Both the position numbers and the translations under genes were made by a program. A DNA stretch of 64,000 nucleotides, taken from assembly GCF_030812885.1 (NCBI RefSeq), contig NZ_JAUSTO010000007.1, forward strand, positions 88,861-152,860, written 5' to 3'. Of the stretch, positions 34,132-43,735 are shown piece by piece; positions within the stretch are counted from its first letter, which is position 1; every line of letters starts with the position of its first letter. This stretch comes from Moryella indoligenes (GTDB lineage Bacteria > Bacillota > Clostridia > Lachnospirales > Lachnospiraceae). Under the pieces are notes generated by a model, which was not told where the DNA came from, did no database searches, and worked only from the letters and a program-made list of their open reading frames with translations.

Positions 34132-37100
34132 ATGTACAAGAAGGTTCCTACAGACCTGAATTTTGTCACCAGAGAAGGTGAGGTTGAGAAATTCTGGGAG
34201 GAGAACAGAATTTTTGAAAAATCTGTGGAGCAGCGCGAGGGCTGTCCTACCTATATGTTCTATGACGGTCCGCCGACCGCAAACGGCAAGCCTCACATCG
34301 GCCATGTCGAGACCCGCGTGATCAAGGATATGATTCCGCGCTATCATGCGATGAAGGGGCAGCTTGTTCCGAGAAAGGCCGGCTGGGACACGCATGGTCT
34401 GCCCGTCGAGCTGGAGGTGGAGAAGGAGATCGGCATCGAGGGCAAGGAGGGCATCGAGGCGTACGGTGTCGAGCCCTTTATTGACAAGTGCAAGGAATCT
34501 GTCTGGAAATACAAGGGCATGTGGGAGGAGTTCTCCGGAAAGGTCGGTTTCTGGGCGGACATGGAGAATCCCTATGTCACCTACTATGATGATTATATCG
34601 AGTCCGAGTGGTGGGCGCTTCAGCAGATCTGGAACAAGGGACTGCTCTACAAGGGCTTTAAGGTTGTTCCCTACTGCCCGAGCTGCGGGACGCCGCTCTC
34701 CTCGCATGAGGTTGCCCAGGGCTATAAGACGCTGAAGGAGCGCTCCGCGATCGTCCGCTTTAAAGTGAAGAATGAGGATGCCTGGTTTCTCGCCTGGACC
34801 ACAACACCCTGGACCCTGCCCTCCAACATTGCGCTCTGCGTGAATCCGGGAGAGGATTATGTGAAGGTAAAGGCGGCAGACGGCTATACTTATTATCTCG
34901 CAAAGGCTCTGCTTGAGCCGGTGCTCGGCGGGCTGAAGACAGAGGAGCAGCCGGCCTATGAGATTCTTAAGGAGTATAAGGGGCGCGAGCTGGAATACAA
35001 GGAGTATGAGCCGCTCTATCAGTGTGCGGCGGATGCGGCGGCGAAGCAGCACAAGAAGTGCTTTTTCGTCTACTGCGATGACTATGTCACCATGACGGAC
35101 GGTACCGGTATTGTCCATATAGCGCCCGCCTTCGGTGAGGACGATGCCCGCGTCGCGAGAGGATATGACGCGCCCTTTGTCCAGATGGTGGATGATCACG
35201 GAAGGATGCGCCCGGAGAGTGGAAAGTTCGCCGGAATGCGCTGCAAGCCGACGGAGAAGGAGCTGAAGGAGGGTGCGGTGAGCGCCGATCCGGCCGTGCT
35301 TCAGGATCTTGAGGAGAGGGGCATACTTTTCGCAGCGCCGAAGATGGAGCATGACTATCCGCACTGCTGGCGCTGTGATACGCCGCTCATCTACTATGCG
35401 CGGGAGTCCTGGTTTGTGAAGATGACCGCTGTGCGTGATGATCTGGTTCGCAACAACAGGATGATCAACTGGATTCCGCAGAATATGGGAGAGGGGCGCT
35501 TTGGAAACTGGCTTGAGAATATTCAGGACTGGGCCATTTCCAGAAATCGCTACTGGGGAACACCCTTAAATATCTGGGAGTGCCCGGACTGCGGAAAGCA
35601 GCTCTCTGTCGGCTCGAAGAAGGAGCTCGCGGAGCTCTCCGGCAATCCGGAGGCCCTGAAGACAGAGCTGCATCGCCCCTATGTGGATCGCTACACCATC
35701 AAATGCCCGGACTGCGGCGGTGAAATGCACCGCGTTCCGGAAGTGATCGACTGCTGGTTTGACTCCGGTGCCTGCCCCTACGCAGAGCTCCACTATCCCT
35801 TTGAGAACAAGGAGCTCTTTGAGCAGCAGTTCCCGGCCTCCTTTATCTCCGAGGCGGTGGATCAGACGAGAGGGTGGTTCTACTCCCTGCACGCGGAGGC
35901 GACGCTGCTCTTCAACAGCCCCGCTTTCAAAAATGTTATCGTCATGGGACTGGTGCTCGATGAGAACGGCAATAAGATGTCAAAGTCCAAGGGGAATGCT
36001 GTCGATCCCATGGATGCAATGCGCACCTACGGCGCAGATGCAATCCGCTGGTACTTCTATACGGCCAGTGCGCCGTGGCTCCCGAAGCGCTTCTCGGGCG
36101 AGGCGGTGAAGGAGGGACAGAGAAAGTTCATGGGAACGCTCTGGAACACCTATGCCTTCTACACGCTCTATGCGGATATCGACAGCTTTGATCCGACGAA
36201 GTACAGTCTGGACTATGAAAAACTGCCGGTTATGGATCGCTGGCTGCTCTCCAAGATGAACAGCATGGTGAGGAAGGCGGATGAGAATCTGGCACAGTAC
36301 AGAATTCCGGAGGCAGCCGCGGTGCTGCAGAGCTTTGTGGATGATATGTCCAACTGGTATGTGCGCCGCTGCCGCGACCGCTTCTGGGCAAAGGGCATGG
36401 AGCAGGACAAGATCAACGCCTACATGACCCTCTACACAGCGATCATCACCCTCTGCAAGGCGGCCGCTCCCATGATTCCGTTCATGACGGAGCAGATCTA
36501 TCAGAATCTGGTGCGCACGGTCGATTCCACCGCCCCGGAGAGCATTCATCTCTGCGACTATCCGGAGGTCAATGAGGCATGGATTGATGCTGCGCTCGAG
36601 AAGTGCATGGACGAGGCACTGAAGATTGTCGTGATGGGCCGTGCCGCGAGAAATGCCTCCGGCTTAAAGAACCGTCAGCCGCTCGCCTCCATGTATGTGA
36701 AGGCGCCGGAGAGTCTCAATGCGTTCTACACGGAGATCATTGAGGAGGAGCTGAATGTAAAGCGGGTGGAGTTCACGGAGGATGCCGACCGCTTCATCAG
36801 CTATACCTTCAAGCCGCAGCTTAAGACAGTGGGGCCGAAGTACGGAAAGCTGCTCGGAAAGATCCGCAGCGCGCTCTCTGAGCTGGACGGTCAGAGGGCC
36901 ATGCAGGAGCTGAAGGAGCAGGGGGCGCTGCACTTTGACTTTGACGGCACGGCGGTGGAGCTCACGGAGGCAGATCTGCTCATTGACTCCGGAAAGTCCG
37001 AGCGCTATGTGACCGAGGCAGATAACACCGTCACAGTCGTTCTGGACACGCAGCTCTCCGAGGCGCTCATCGAGGAGGGCTATGTCAGGGAGCTCATCAG

Positions 37101-37326
37101 CAAGGTGCAGACCATGCGAAAGGAAGCCGGCTTTGAGGTGACTGATCACATCACCCTCTATGAGAATGGAAATGAGAAGATTGCGGCGATCATGCGCGGA
37201 AATGAGGCTCTGATTCAGAAAAATGTTCTCGCTGACGCACTGGTTTATGGCGCGACAGAGGGCTATGAGAAGCAGTGGAATCTGAACGGCGAGACAGTGA
37301 CGCTTGCAGTGAAGCGGTTCGGCTGA
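34132..37326 (+). CDS. ileS: isoleucyl-tRNA synthetase, type 2 (eukaryote-like)
   Basis: Charges tRNA-Ile. 1064 residues, in the longer IleS2 class rather than the ~930-residue bacterial IleS1. The HIGH motif is at 55-58 (GKPHIGHVETRVIKDMIPRY), CP1 editing segments include LAWTTTPWTLPSNIALCV, then GWFYSLHAEATL, and the KMSKS loop is NKMSKSKGNAVDPMDAM. IleS2 enzymes are typically poorly inhibited by mupirocin. Controlled by the T-box leader. AAGGAG precedes the ATG. Intact. Confidence 0.96.
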   Translation: MYKKVPTDLNFVTREGEVEKFWEENRIFEKSVEQREGCPTYMFYDGPPTANGKPHIGHVETRVIKDMIPRYHAMKGQLVPRKAGWDTHGLPVELEVEKEIGIEGKEGIEAYGVEPFIDKCKESVWKYKGMWEEFSGKVGFWADMENPYVTYYDDYIESEWWALQQIWNKGLLYKGFKVVPYCPSCGTPLSSHEVAQGYKTLKERSAIVRFKVKNEDAWFLAWTTTPWTLPSNIALCVNPGEDYVKVKAADGYTYYLAKALLEPVLGGLKTEEQPAYEILKEYKGRELEYKEYEPLYQCAADAAAKQHKKCFFVYCDDYVTMTDGTGIVHIAPAFGEDDARVARGYDAPFVQMVDDHGRMRPESGKFAGMRCKPTEKELKEGAVSADPAVLQDLEERGILFAAPKMEHDYPHCWRCDTPLIYYARESWFVKMTAVRDDLVRNNRMINWIPQNMGEGRFGNWLENIQDWAISRNRYWGTPLNIWECPDCGKQLSVGSKKELAELSGNPEALKTELHRPYVDRYTIKCPDCGGEMHRVPEVIDCWFDSGACPYAELHYPFENKELFEQQFPASFISEAVDQTRGWFYSLHAEATLLFNSPAFKNVIVMGLVLDENGNKMSKSKGNAVDPMDAMRTYGADAIRWYFYTASAPWLPKRFSGEAVKEGQRKFMGTLWNTYAFYTLYADIDSFDPTKYSLDYEKLPVMDRWLLSKMNSMVRKADENLAQYRIPEAAAVLQSFVDDMSNWYVRRCRDRFWAKGMEQDKINAYMTLYTAIITLCKAAAPMIPFMTEQIYQNLVRTVDSTAPESIHLCDYPEVNEAWIDAALEKCMDEALKIVVMGRAARNASGLKNRQPLASMYVKAPESLNAFYTEIIEEELNVKRVEFTEDADRFISYTFKPQLKTVGPKYGKLLGKIRSALSELDGQRAMQELKEQGALHFDFDGTAVELTEADLLIDSGKSERYVTEADNTVTVVLDTQLSEALIEEGYVRELISKVQTMRKEAGFEVTDHITLYENGNEKIAAIMRGNEALIQKNVLADALVYGATEGYEKQWNLNGETVTLAVKRFG

Positions 37327-37376
37327 AATAGTTCAGCTGGAATTCACGCAGTACGGTATTGAAACGGAGGTTTGAT

Positions 37377-39845
37377 TTGGCAGGAAAAAAGACGATTGAT
37401 AAGGAAACACTGAAGGAGCAGATCCGGAGCAATCTCCGGCTGCTCTACCGCAAGGATATCTCGGAGGCGACGCCGCAGATGGTATATCAGGCGGTGGCAT
37501 ATTCCGTGAAGGATACAGTGATTAATAACTGGATTGAGACACAGAAGGTCTTTGAGGAGACGCAGGCCAAAAAGCTCTACTATCTCTCCATGGAGTTCCT
37601 GGTGGGGCGCGCGCTTGGCAACACGATACAGGCGCTCGCTGAGGAGAAGGAGGTGCAGGAGGCGCTTTCGGAGCTGGGCTTCGACCTGGTCTCCATCGAG
37701 GATGAGGAGAGAGATCCGGCGCTTGGAAACGGCGGTCTGGGAAGGCTTGCCGCCTGCTTTCTCGACTCACTCTCGACGCTGGGTTATCCGGCCTATGGCT
37801 GCGGCATCCGCTATCACTATGGCATGTTCCGTCAGAAGATTGAGAACGGCTATCAGGTGGAGATCCCGGATGAATGGCTGAAGTACGGCTATCCCTTTGA
37901 GATCAAGCGGGAGGAGTATGCCTGCGAGGTGAAATTCGGCGGTTACGTCACGACGCGCATAGAGGAGGGACAGCCCCGCTTCTATCAGGAGGGCTATCAG
38001 TCCGTGCTGGCCATTCCATATGATCTTCCGGTGGTCGGCTATGGCAACAATATGGTCAATACGCTGCGCATCTGGGATGCGGAGGCGATGACAAGCTTCC
38101 GTCTCGATTCCTTCGACAAGGGAGATTATCAGAGGGCGGTGGAGGAGCAGAACCTCGCACGGACCATCAGTGAGGTGCTCTACCCGAACGACAACCACTA
38201 CTCCGGAAAGGAGCTGCGCTTAAAGCAGCAGTATTTCTTCATCTCTGCGAGCATCCAGACTGCGATACGGAAATTTAAGCAGAATCACGATGATATTCAT
38301 GAGCTTCCGAAGTATACCGTGTTTCAGATGAACGACACACACCCGACTGTCGCAGTTCCCGAGCTTATGCGCATACTGCTCGATGAGGAGAGTCTCGGCT
38401 GGGAGGAGGCGTGGGATATCACCACGCATTGCTGCGCCTACACGAATCACACCATTATGACCGAGGCGCTTGAGAAGTGGCCGATCGAGCTCTTCTCAAG
38501 GCTGCTCCCGCGCATCTATCAGATCGTTGAGGAGATCAACCGCCGCTTCATCCTTGACATTCAGGCGAAGTTCCCCGGCGATCAGGAGAAGATCAACCGC
38601 ATGGCGATAGTCTATGACGGACAAGTGCGCATGGCCTACATGGCCTGCTGCGCAGCCTTCTCCATCAACGGCGTCGCGAAGATTCACACGGAGATTCTGA
38701 AGAAGCAGACGCTGAAGGATTTCTACGAGCTGTTTCCGGAGAAGTTCAACAACAAGACAAACGGGATCACCCAGCGCCGCTTCCTGCTGCACGGCAATCC
38801 GCTGCTCTCAGAGTGGATTACAAAGAAAATCGGGGATGAGTGGGTCGTCGATCTGCCGGAGCTGAAGCGTCTGAAGGTCTTTGTGGACGATGCGCAGTGC
38901 CGTCAGGAATTTATGAATATCAAATACCGCAACAAGCTCCGCCTCGCGAAGTACATCAAGCAGCACAATGGCATTGATGTGGACCCTCGCTCCATCTTTG
39001 ACGTGCAGGTGAAGCGTCTTCATGAGTACAAGAGACAGCTGATGAACATACTCCACGTGATGTATCTCTACAATCAGCTGAAGGACAATCCGAATCTCGA
39101 TATGGTGCCGCGCACCTTTATCTTTGGCGCCAAGGCAGCGGCGGGCTATCACAGAGCGAAGCTCACAATCAAGCTGATCAATGCGGTGGCGGAGGTAATC
39201 AACCGCGATCACTCCATCAACGGGAAGATCAGGGTCATCTTTATCGAGGATTACTGTGTCTCCAACGCGGAGCTCATTTTTGCGGCGGCGGATGTCAGCG
39301 AGCAGATCTCGACTGCCAGCAAGGAGGCCTCCGGCACGAGCAATATGAAGTTTATGCTGAACGGCGCACCGACGCTCGGAACCATGGATGGCGCGAATAT
39401 CGAGATCGTGGGAGAGGTCGGAGAGGAGAATGCCTTCATCTTCGGAATGTCCGCGGAGGAAGTGATTCATTACGAGAATCACGGCGGCTACAATCCTATG
39501 GAGATCTTCAACGGGGATCAGGAAATACGCCGCGTGCTGATGCAGCTGATCAACGGCTTCTACTCCCCGGACGACCCGGAGCGCTTCCGGGATATCTACA
39601 ACTCCCTGCTGAACACAAAGAGCTCCGACCGGGCGGATACCTATTTCATTCTGAAGGACTTCCGCTCCTATGCGGAGGCCCAGCGCAGGGTGGATGCTGC
39701 CTACCGCGATGAGGAGAGCTGGGCGAGGATGTGCATGCTGAACACGGCGAATGCCGGAAAATTCTCCTCCGACAGAACCATAGAGGAGTATGTGCGGGAC
39801 ATCTGGAAGCTTGAAAAGGTTCAGGTAAAGCCGGGAAAGAGATGA
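37377..39845 (+). CDS. glgP: glycogen/starch phosphorylase
   Basis: PLP enzyme releasing glucose-1-phosphate from glycogen. About 822 residues. Signatures: DPALGNGGLGRLAACFLDSL, YGMFRQKIENGYQ, MNDTHPTVAVPELMRILLDE, the PLP-lysine block EASGTSNMKFMLNGAPTLGT and MDGANIEIVGE. I chose the TTG at 37377, eight bases after GGAGG, giving MAGKKTIDKE. A longer frame would start inside the ribosome site. It lies downstream of ileS but has its own ribosome site; cotranscription is possible. Confidence 0.95.
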   Translation: MAGKKTIDKETLKEQIRSNLRLLYRKDISEATPQMVYQAVAYSVKDTVINNWIETQKVFEETQAKKLYYLSMEFLVGRALGNTIQALAEEKEVQEALSELGFDLVSIEDEERDPALGNGGLGRLAACFLDSLSTLGYPAYGCGIRYHYGMFRQKIENGYQVEIPDEWLKYGYPFEIKREEYACEVKFGGYVTTRIEEGQPRFYQEGYQSVLAIPYDLPVVGYGNNMVNTLRIWDAEAMTSFRLDSFDKGDYQRAVEEQNLARTISEVLYPNDNHYSGKELRLKQQYFFISASIQTAIRKFKQNHDDIHELPKYTVFQMNDTHPTVAVPELMRILLDEESLGWEEAWDITTHCCAYTNHTIMTEALEKWPIELFSRLLPRIYQIVEEINRRFILDIQAKFPGDQEKINRMAIVYDGQVRMAYMACCAAFSINGVAKIHTEILKKQTLKDFYELFPEKFNNKTNGITQRRFLLHGNPLLSEWITKKIGDEWVVDLPELKRLKVFVDDAQCRQEFMNIKYRNKLRLAKYIKQHNGIDVDPRSIFDVQVKRLHEYKRQLMNILHVMYLYNQLKDNPNLDMVPRTFIFGAKAAAGYHRAKLTIKLINAVAEVINRDHSINGKIRVIFIEDYCVSNAELIFAAADVSEQISTASKEASGTSNMKFMLNGAPTLGTMDGANIEIVGEVGEENAFIFGMSAEEVIHYENHGGYNPMEIFNGDQEIRRVLMQLINGFYSPDDPERFRDIYNSLLNTKSSDRADTYFILKDFRSYAEAQRRVDAAYRDEESWARMCMLNTANAGKFSSDRTIEEYVRDIWKLEKVQVKPGKR

Positions 39846-39890
39846 CACGGGTGATGTCGGCACATCGCCGCAGCCTATGAAAGGAAACGG

Positions 39891-40817
39891 ATGGAATATA
39901 CAGCGGCAGTGATCACGGTGAGTGACAAGGGCGCACGCGGGGAGAGAACGGATACGAGCGGTCCGGCGCTTGCAGCGCTTCTTCAGCAGGATGGCTTTCA
40001 GCTTGTTTATACTGCAATTACGGCGGATGAACGCACCGGGATTGTAAGAGAGCTGCTCCATGCGGCGGATGTGCTGCACGCAGGTCTTATTCTGACGACG
40101 GGAGGCACGGGCTTCTCTCCGCGGGATATCACCCCGGAGGCGACGCTCTCTGTTCTGGAGAGGGAGACCAGAGGCATACCGGAGCTCATGCGCGCGGAGA
40201 GTATGAAGCTCACTCCGCGCGCATGCCTCTCCAGAGCGGTTGCGGGCATCCGCGGAAGATCACTGATCGTGAATCTTCCGGGGAGCGAGAAGGCTGCCCG
40301 GGAGAATCTCCTCGCAGTGCTTCCTTCACTGCGGCACGGCATGGAGATGCTCCTCTCCGCGGGTTCCGCAGATTGCGCGGCACAGGAAGCCACCATACGC
40401 GCCGTGTGCATCAGTGAGAGAAAGGGAACGGTCAAGAAGCCGGTGGAGGAGATACAGCTCGTGCCGGAGCTTGGCATTCCGGGAGATGCGCACGCCGGAA
40501 ACTGGCATCGTCAGGTCAGTATCCTGAATGCAGAGAGCGTTGCGGCTATGCAGGAGAGAGTGAAGATACAGCTCACGCCGGGCATTTTTGCGGAGAATAT
40601 ACTTGCGGAGGGGCTGCGCTTCAATCAGCTGCCGGTCGGCAGCAGACTGATGATAGGCACGGCGCTCTGCGAGCTCACGCAGATCGGAAAGGAGTGCCAC
40701 AGCGACTGTGCCATCCGCGCACAGACAGGGGACTGTGTGATGCCGCAGGAGGGCGTCTTTGTGAAGGTGCTGCGCTACGGAAAGGTCAGAGCCGGGGATA
40801 AGATACGTCTTGTCTGA
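39891..40817 (+). CDS. MogA/MoaB molybdopterin adenylyltransferase fused to a MOSC domain
   Basis: The 308 residues join two proteins. Residues 1-160 are a MogA-type fold that adenylates molybdopterin (ITVSDKGARGERTDTSGPAL, LTTGGTGFSPRDITPEATL). Residues 170-308 are a MOSC sulfurase-like domain (LGIPGDAHAGNWHRQVS, IGKECHSDCAIRAQTGDC with the conserved cysteines). The fusion joins two steps of cofactor maturation. It starts a short run with modA and moaC. No frameshift. Confidence 0.9.
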   Translation: MEYTAAVITVSDKGARGERTDTSGPALAALLQQDGFQLVYTAITADERTGIVRELLHAADVLHAGLILTTGGTGFSPRDITPEATLSVLERETRGIPELMRAESMKLTPRACLSRAVAGIRGRSLIVNLPGSEKAARENLLAVLPSLRHGMEMLLSAGSADCAAQEATIRAVCISERKGTVKKPVEEIQLVPELGIPGDAHAGNWHRQVSILNAESVAAMQERVKIQLTPGIFAENILAEGLRFNQLPVGSRLMIGTALCELTQIGKECHSDCAIRAQTGDCVMPQEGVFVKVLRYGKVRAGDKIRLV

Positions 40818-40864
40818 TATCGGTGTGAGAGCGTTTTAATACGGAGTGTTCTGAATATCTTTAT

Positions 40865-40892
40865 TTGATCTTGAAATAGAGTGTGGTATAAT
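40865..40892 (+). promoter_or_regulatory. candidate promoter of modA
   Basis: TTGATC and TATAAT with a 16-base spacer, 66 bases before the modA ATG. Confidence 0.5.
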
Positions 40893-40957
40893 TGCGTTAT
40901 GGATTTGAAAACAAAACGAAATCCAGTATCGGCAAATAAACGAAACGGGGAAGAAAA

Positions 40958-41827
40958 ATGAAAAATGTAAGCTTTGACTGGAAGAGTGGCCTGCTGACGG
41001 GGATTCTGGTATTTGGTGCGGTGCTTTTGGCCTCCTGCGGTTCTGCAGGAAAGTCCGGGAGCAGTGCGGCATCTGCGGAGGCGGAGACGGAGGAAAGTGC
41101 TGCAGAGAGTACAGCAGCAGTGCAGACAGAGCTCTATGTATTTGCGGCAGCCTCCATGACAGAGACCATGGATCAGATCATTCAGCTCTACGAGGCAAAG
41201 CATCCGGATACGCATCTGGTCGCGACCTATGATTCCTCCGGAACGCTGCTGAAGCAGATTCAGGAGGGGGCAGAATGCGACCTCTTCGTATCGGCCGCGC
41301 AGAAGCAGATGAATGCACTTGAGGAGGCGGGAAGCCTGCTTGAAGGCAGCAGAGTGGATCTTCTGGAGAATAAGGTCACACTGGCCGTTCCGGAGGGCAA
41401 TCCCAGTGCGGTGGAGAGCTTTGACGCGCTCGCAGAGCGGCTGAAGGCCGGAGATATCCTGCTCGGCATGGGAAACAGCGACGTTCCGGTGGGGCAGTAC
41501 ACGCAGAAAATTTTTGCTTACTACGGGCTTGACGAGGAGGCGCTCGCGAGCTCCGGCGTGCTGACCTATGGCTCCAATGTGAAGGAGGTCACGACGCAGG
41601 TGAAGGAGGCCGCCGTGGACTGCGGAGTGATTTATGCGACGGACGCACACTCCGCGGGGCTCACAGTGGTGGACAGCGCGACGAAGGAGATGTGCGGCCA
41701 GGTGATATATCCGGCAGCGGTGCTGAAGGAGAGCGCCCACGCGGAGGCGGCGCAGGAATTTCTGGCCTTTCTTAAGACGCATGAGGCGGCGGAGATTTTT
41801 GAGGGAGTCGGCTTTACGGCGCTCTGA
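40958..41827 (+). CDS. modA: molybdate ABC transporter substrate-binding lipoprotein
   Basis: Captures molybdate or tungstate outside the cell. 289 residues with a lipoprotein signal (VLLASCGSAGKSG), a Ser/Ala/Glu-rich linker, then the ModA fold: LYVFAAASMTETMDQIIQLY, VATYDSSGTLLKQIQEGAEC, ALAERLKAGDILLGMGNSDVPVG and VDCGVIYATDAHSAGLTVV. The permease and ATPase genes (modB, modC) are not nearby, so they lie elsewhere or were lost. A terminator follows. Confidence 0.94.
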   Translation: MKNVSFDWKSGLLTGILVFGAVLLASCGSAGKSGSSAASAEAETEESAAESTAAVQTELYVFAAASMTETMDQIIQLYEAKHPDTHLVATYDSSGTLLKQIQEGAECDLFVSAAQKQMNALEEAGSLLEGSRVDLLENKVTLAVPEGNPSAVESFDALAERLKAGDILLGMGNSDVPVGQYTQKIFAYYGLDEEALASSGVLTYGSNVKEVTTQVKEAAVDCGVIYATDAHSAGLTVVDSATKEMCGQVIYPAAVLKESAHAEAAQEFLAFLKTHEAAEIFEGVGFTAL

Positions 41828-41886
41828 GCGATCAGCCGGAGGTATTGAGTTTTATCGCAGCTATATACTATAATAGAAATAATAAC

Positions 41887-41927
41887 AGAGGGCTCTCGCA
41901 TGGCAGGCTGTGCGGAAGCCCTCTTTT
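41887..41927 (+). terminator. terminator between modA and moaC
   Basis: GAGGGCT and AGCCCTC arms with inner CGCA/TGCG, followed by CTTTT. Only 18 bases separate it from the moaC ATG, so it may act as an attenuator for moaC. Confidence 0.6.
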
Positions 41928-41944
41928 GCGAAGGAGAGAAGAGG

Positions 41945-42418
41945 ATGGGAGAGCTGACACATTTTAATGCGCACGGAGACGCACATATGGTAAATGTCGA
42001 GGAGAAGGACGATACCCGCCGTGTCGCGCGCGCCTGCGGCACGATCTATGTCGGAGCAGAGGTGTTTCGGGCGATTGCAGACGGAACTGCAAGGAAGGGG
42101 GATGTGCTCGGTGTTGCGCGGGTTGCGGGCATCATGGGGGCAAAGCGCACCAGCGAGCTTATTCCGCTCTGCCATATTGTTCCGCTCACAGGCTGTACTC
42201 TGGATTTTCACCTGAATGAGGCCGATTACGCGGTGACTGCGATCTGTGAGGCCTCCTGCGTCGGCAAGACCGGTGTTGAGATGGAGGCGCTGACCGCTGT
42301 CCAGATTGCGCTGCTCACAATCTATGATATGTGCAAAGCGATGAATCGGGAGATGATGATCTCGGAGTGCTTTCTGCTTGAGAAGGACGGGGGGAAGAGC
42401 GGGCACTTCGTGCGCTGA
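41945..42418 (+). CDS. moaC: cyclic pyranopterin monophosphate synthase MoaC
   Basis: Second enzyme of molybdopterin synthesis. 157 residues with the catalytic blocks MVNVEEKDDTRRVARA, KGDVLGVARVAGIMGAKRT, ELIPLCHIVPLTG and the Glu/Asp-rich KTGVEMEALTAVQIALLTIY with DMCKA. The ATG at 41945 follows GAAGGAGAGAAGAGG. moaA is absent here. Confidence 0.95.
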   Translation: MGELTHFNAHGDAHMVNVEEKDDTRRVARACGTIYVGAEVFRAIADGTARKGDVLGVARVAGIMGAKRTSELIPLCHIVPLTGCTLDFHLNEADYAVTAICEASCVGKTGVEMEALTAVQIALLTIYDMCKAMNREMMISECFLLEKDGGKSGHFVR

Positions 42419-42579
42419 GGACGGAAAAAATATAAGCACAGAGGATTCAAAAATATAATACACACTATATCCGCTGCACATATAGGAAGAAGCGAAACAG
42501 ATTTGTGAGCTGAACAGTAAGGATCTTTTTGCGCTTATCCGGAGCTGTCCCCGCCTTGCTTTTGTGTAAAAATCTCCCG

Positions 42580-42600
42580 AAAGTATCCCGGGTACCATAG
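42580..42600 (+). promoter_or_regulatory. shared upstream motif, copy 1
   Basis: AAAGTAT-CCCG-GGTACCATAG. It matches the copy at 59813-59833 in 19 of 21 bases. It lies about 100 bases before the start of the secreted protein at 42702. The rest of the 42419-42701 gap shows nothing else clear. Confidence 0.4.
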
Positions 42601-42701
42601 ATTTGTACCGTCATGTGCTGATAAGCTACCTGTAAGATACCGGCATGACGGAATATGGCGGGCCGGGTATCGGAAGCTTGCATGGAAAAGGAGGAGAGAC
42701 G

Positions 42702-43397
42702 ATGAAGATACGCAGAGGCTTGTTGGTGACGGCAGCGCTGGCTGTATTCTCACTCACGGCAGCATTGCCCGCATATGCAAAGGGCTGGGTCAGGGGAGCA
42801 GCATGGGACAGCTGGTGGTATGACCTTGGGGATTCGCACTGGCTCGCAGACGGCTGGTACTGGATCGACAGCAACGGGGACGGACTTGCGGAGTGCTACT
42901 GCTTCGGCAGGGATGGGTATCTTCTGGTGGATTGCGTGACAGAAGAAGGGTATATGCTGAACAGAGACGGGATGTGGGTTGAGAACGGCGTCGTGCAGCG
43001 CAGAGGGATCGCGCCGGGAGGGGTTCAGCTCGCGGGCGAGCTGGCGGAGAGAATATCTCAGATGCCGCTGGGGACATACGCACATTCCAGGGTGACTTTT
43101 TCGAATGGAGACTCCGATCCGACGCCGAACGGTATGCTGGTGGACATTGTCTCGGCAAAAGATGATGAGGTGAGCCTTATCATGCGGGAGCTTCAGGGAG
43201 ACAGTCCTGAGCATATGGAGTGGCTGCGTATGCCCTTTAGGTTTATAAAAACCGGAAATGGTTATTTTGAGGCGGATAATTTCGGAAATCTGATGCGGGC
43301 GTATTTTTATCCGAGTGCGCGGCTCATCCGTATTGAGAATCTGTTTGAGGGGGAGCTCTGCTGGACAGATTACTATTCACTGCAGCTCTCTGACTGA
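42702..43397 (+). CDS. secreted protein with cell-wall-binding-like repeats
   Basis: 231 residues. The signal peptide MKIRRGLLVTAALAVFSLTA ends near AYA-K (about residue 26). Then come aromatic, Gly-rich segments (GWVRGAAWDSWWYDLGDSHW, DGWYWIDSNGDGLAECYCFG, RDGYLLVDCVTEEGYMLN) that resemble choline/cell-wall-binding repeats. The second half (about 110-231) is a separate globular domain I do not recognise. GGAGGAG before the ATG. It stands alone, followed by tRNA-Pro on the other strand. Confidence 0.75.
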   Translation: MKIRRGLLVTAALAVFSLTAALPAYAKGWVRGAAWDSWWYDLGDSHWLADGWYWIDSNGDGLAECYCFGRDGYLLVDCVTEEGYMLNRDGMWVENGVVQRRGIAPGGVQLAGELAERISQMPLGTYAHSRVTFSNGDSDPTPNGMLVDIVSAKDDEVSLIMRELQGDSPEHMEWLRMPFRFIKTGNGYFEADNFGNLMRAYFYPSARLIRIENLFEGELCWTDYYSLQLSD

Positions 43398-43450
43398 ACA
43401 GCAGAAGAGGTTTTGCTCACCGGGAAACTGAAAGATTCCTGCCGCACAAA

Positions 43451-43476
43451 AAGAGAGTCAGCACTGCTGACTCTCT
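43451..43476 (-). terminator. terminator of the tRNA-Pro gene
   Basis: AGAGAGTCAGCA and TGCTGACTCTCT, a perfect stem; on the minus strand a T-run (five bases) follows. Confidence 0.75.
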
Positions 43477-43483
43477 GATGGAA

Positions 43484-43558
43484 TCGGGGCGACAGGATTT
43501 GAACCTGCGGCCTCACGGCCCCCAGCCGTGCGCTCTAGCCAAACTGAGCCACGCCCCG
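43484..43558 (-). tRNA. tRNA-Pro (GGG anticodon)
   Basis: On the minus strand the 75 bases fold as a cloverleaf: acceptor CGGGGCG/CGCCCCG with discriminator A, D-stem GCTC/GAGC, anticodon stem CACGG/CCGTG with loop CTGGGGG (anticodon GGG), T-arm GCAGG-TTCAAAT-CCTGT. CCA is not encoded. An AT-rich insert begins upstream of its 5' end. Confidence 0.95.
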
Positions 43559-43625
43559 AAACGCAAGCACTATTATAGCAGAAGTCGCAGGAAAAGCAAA
43601 TCATTTTTCTGCATTGATTGAAAGA

Positions 43626-43659
43626 AATCCAGATAAAAATAATTGAATCCAGATAAAAA
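43626..43659. repeat. 20-bp-period direct repeat
   Basis: AATCCAGATAAAAA occurs at 43626 and again at 43646, in front of a TATAAT-like box near 43686. It may be a regulatory site of the AT-rich gene pair, or a scar. Confidence 0.35.
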
Positions 43660-43735
43660 GTGATAGAAAAACAACTAAAAAGTAGTATAATAAAATATAA
43701 TTATACTTGAAAAAAGTAATTGGAGGCATAGAAAA

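Noticed and set aside
34096..35364. 422-codon minus-strand frame over the start of ileS
   Set aside because: Shadow frame; it also runs over the T-box leader, which makes no sense for a real gene.
38808..40079. 423-codon minus-strand frame across glgP and mogA
   Set aside because: Spans two real genes on the other strand and the intergenic gap; no motif.
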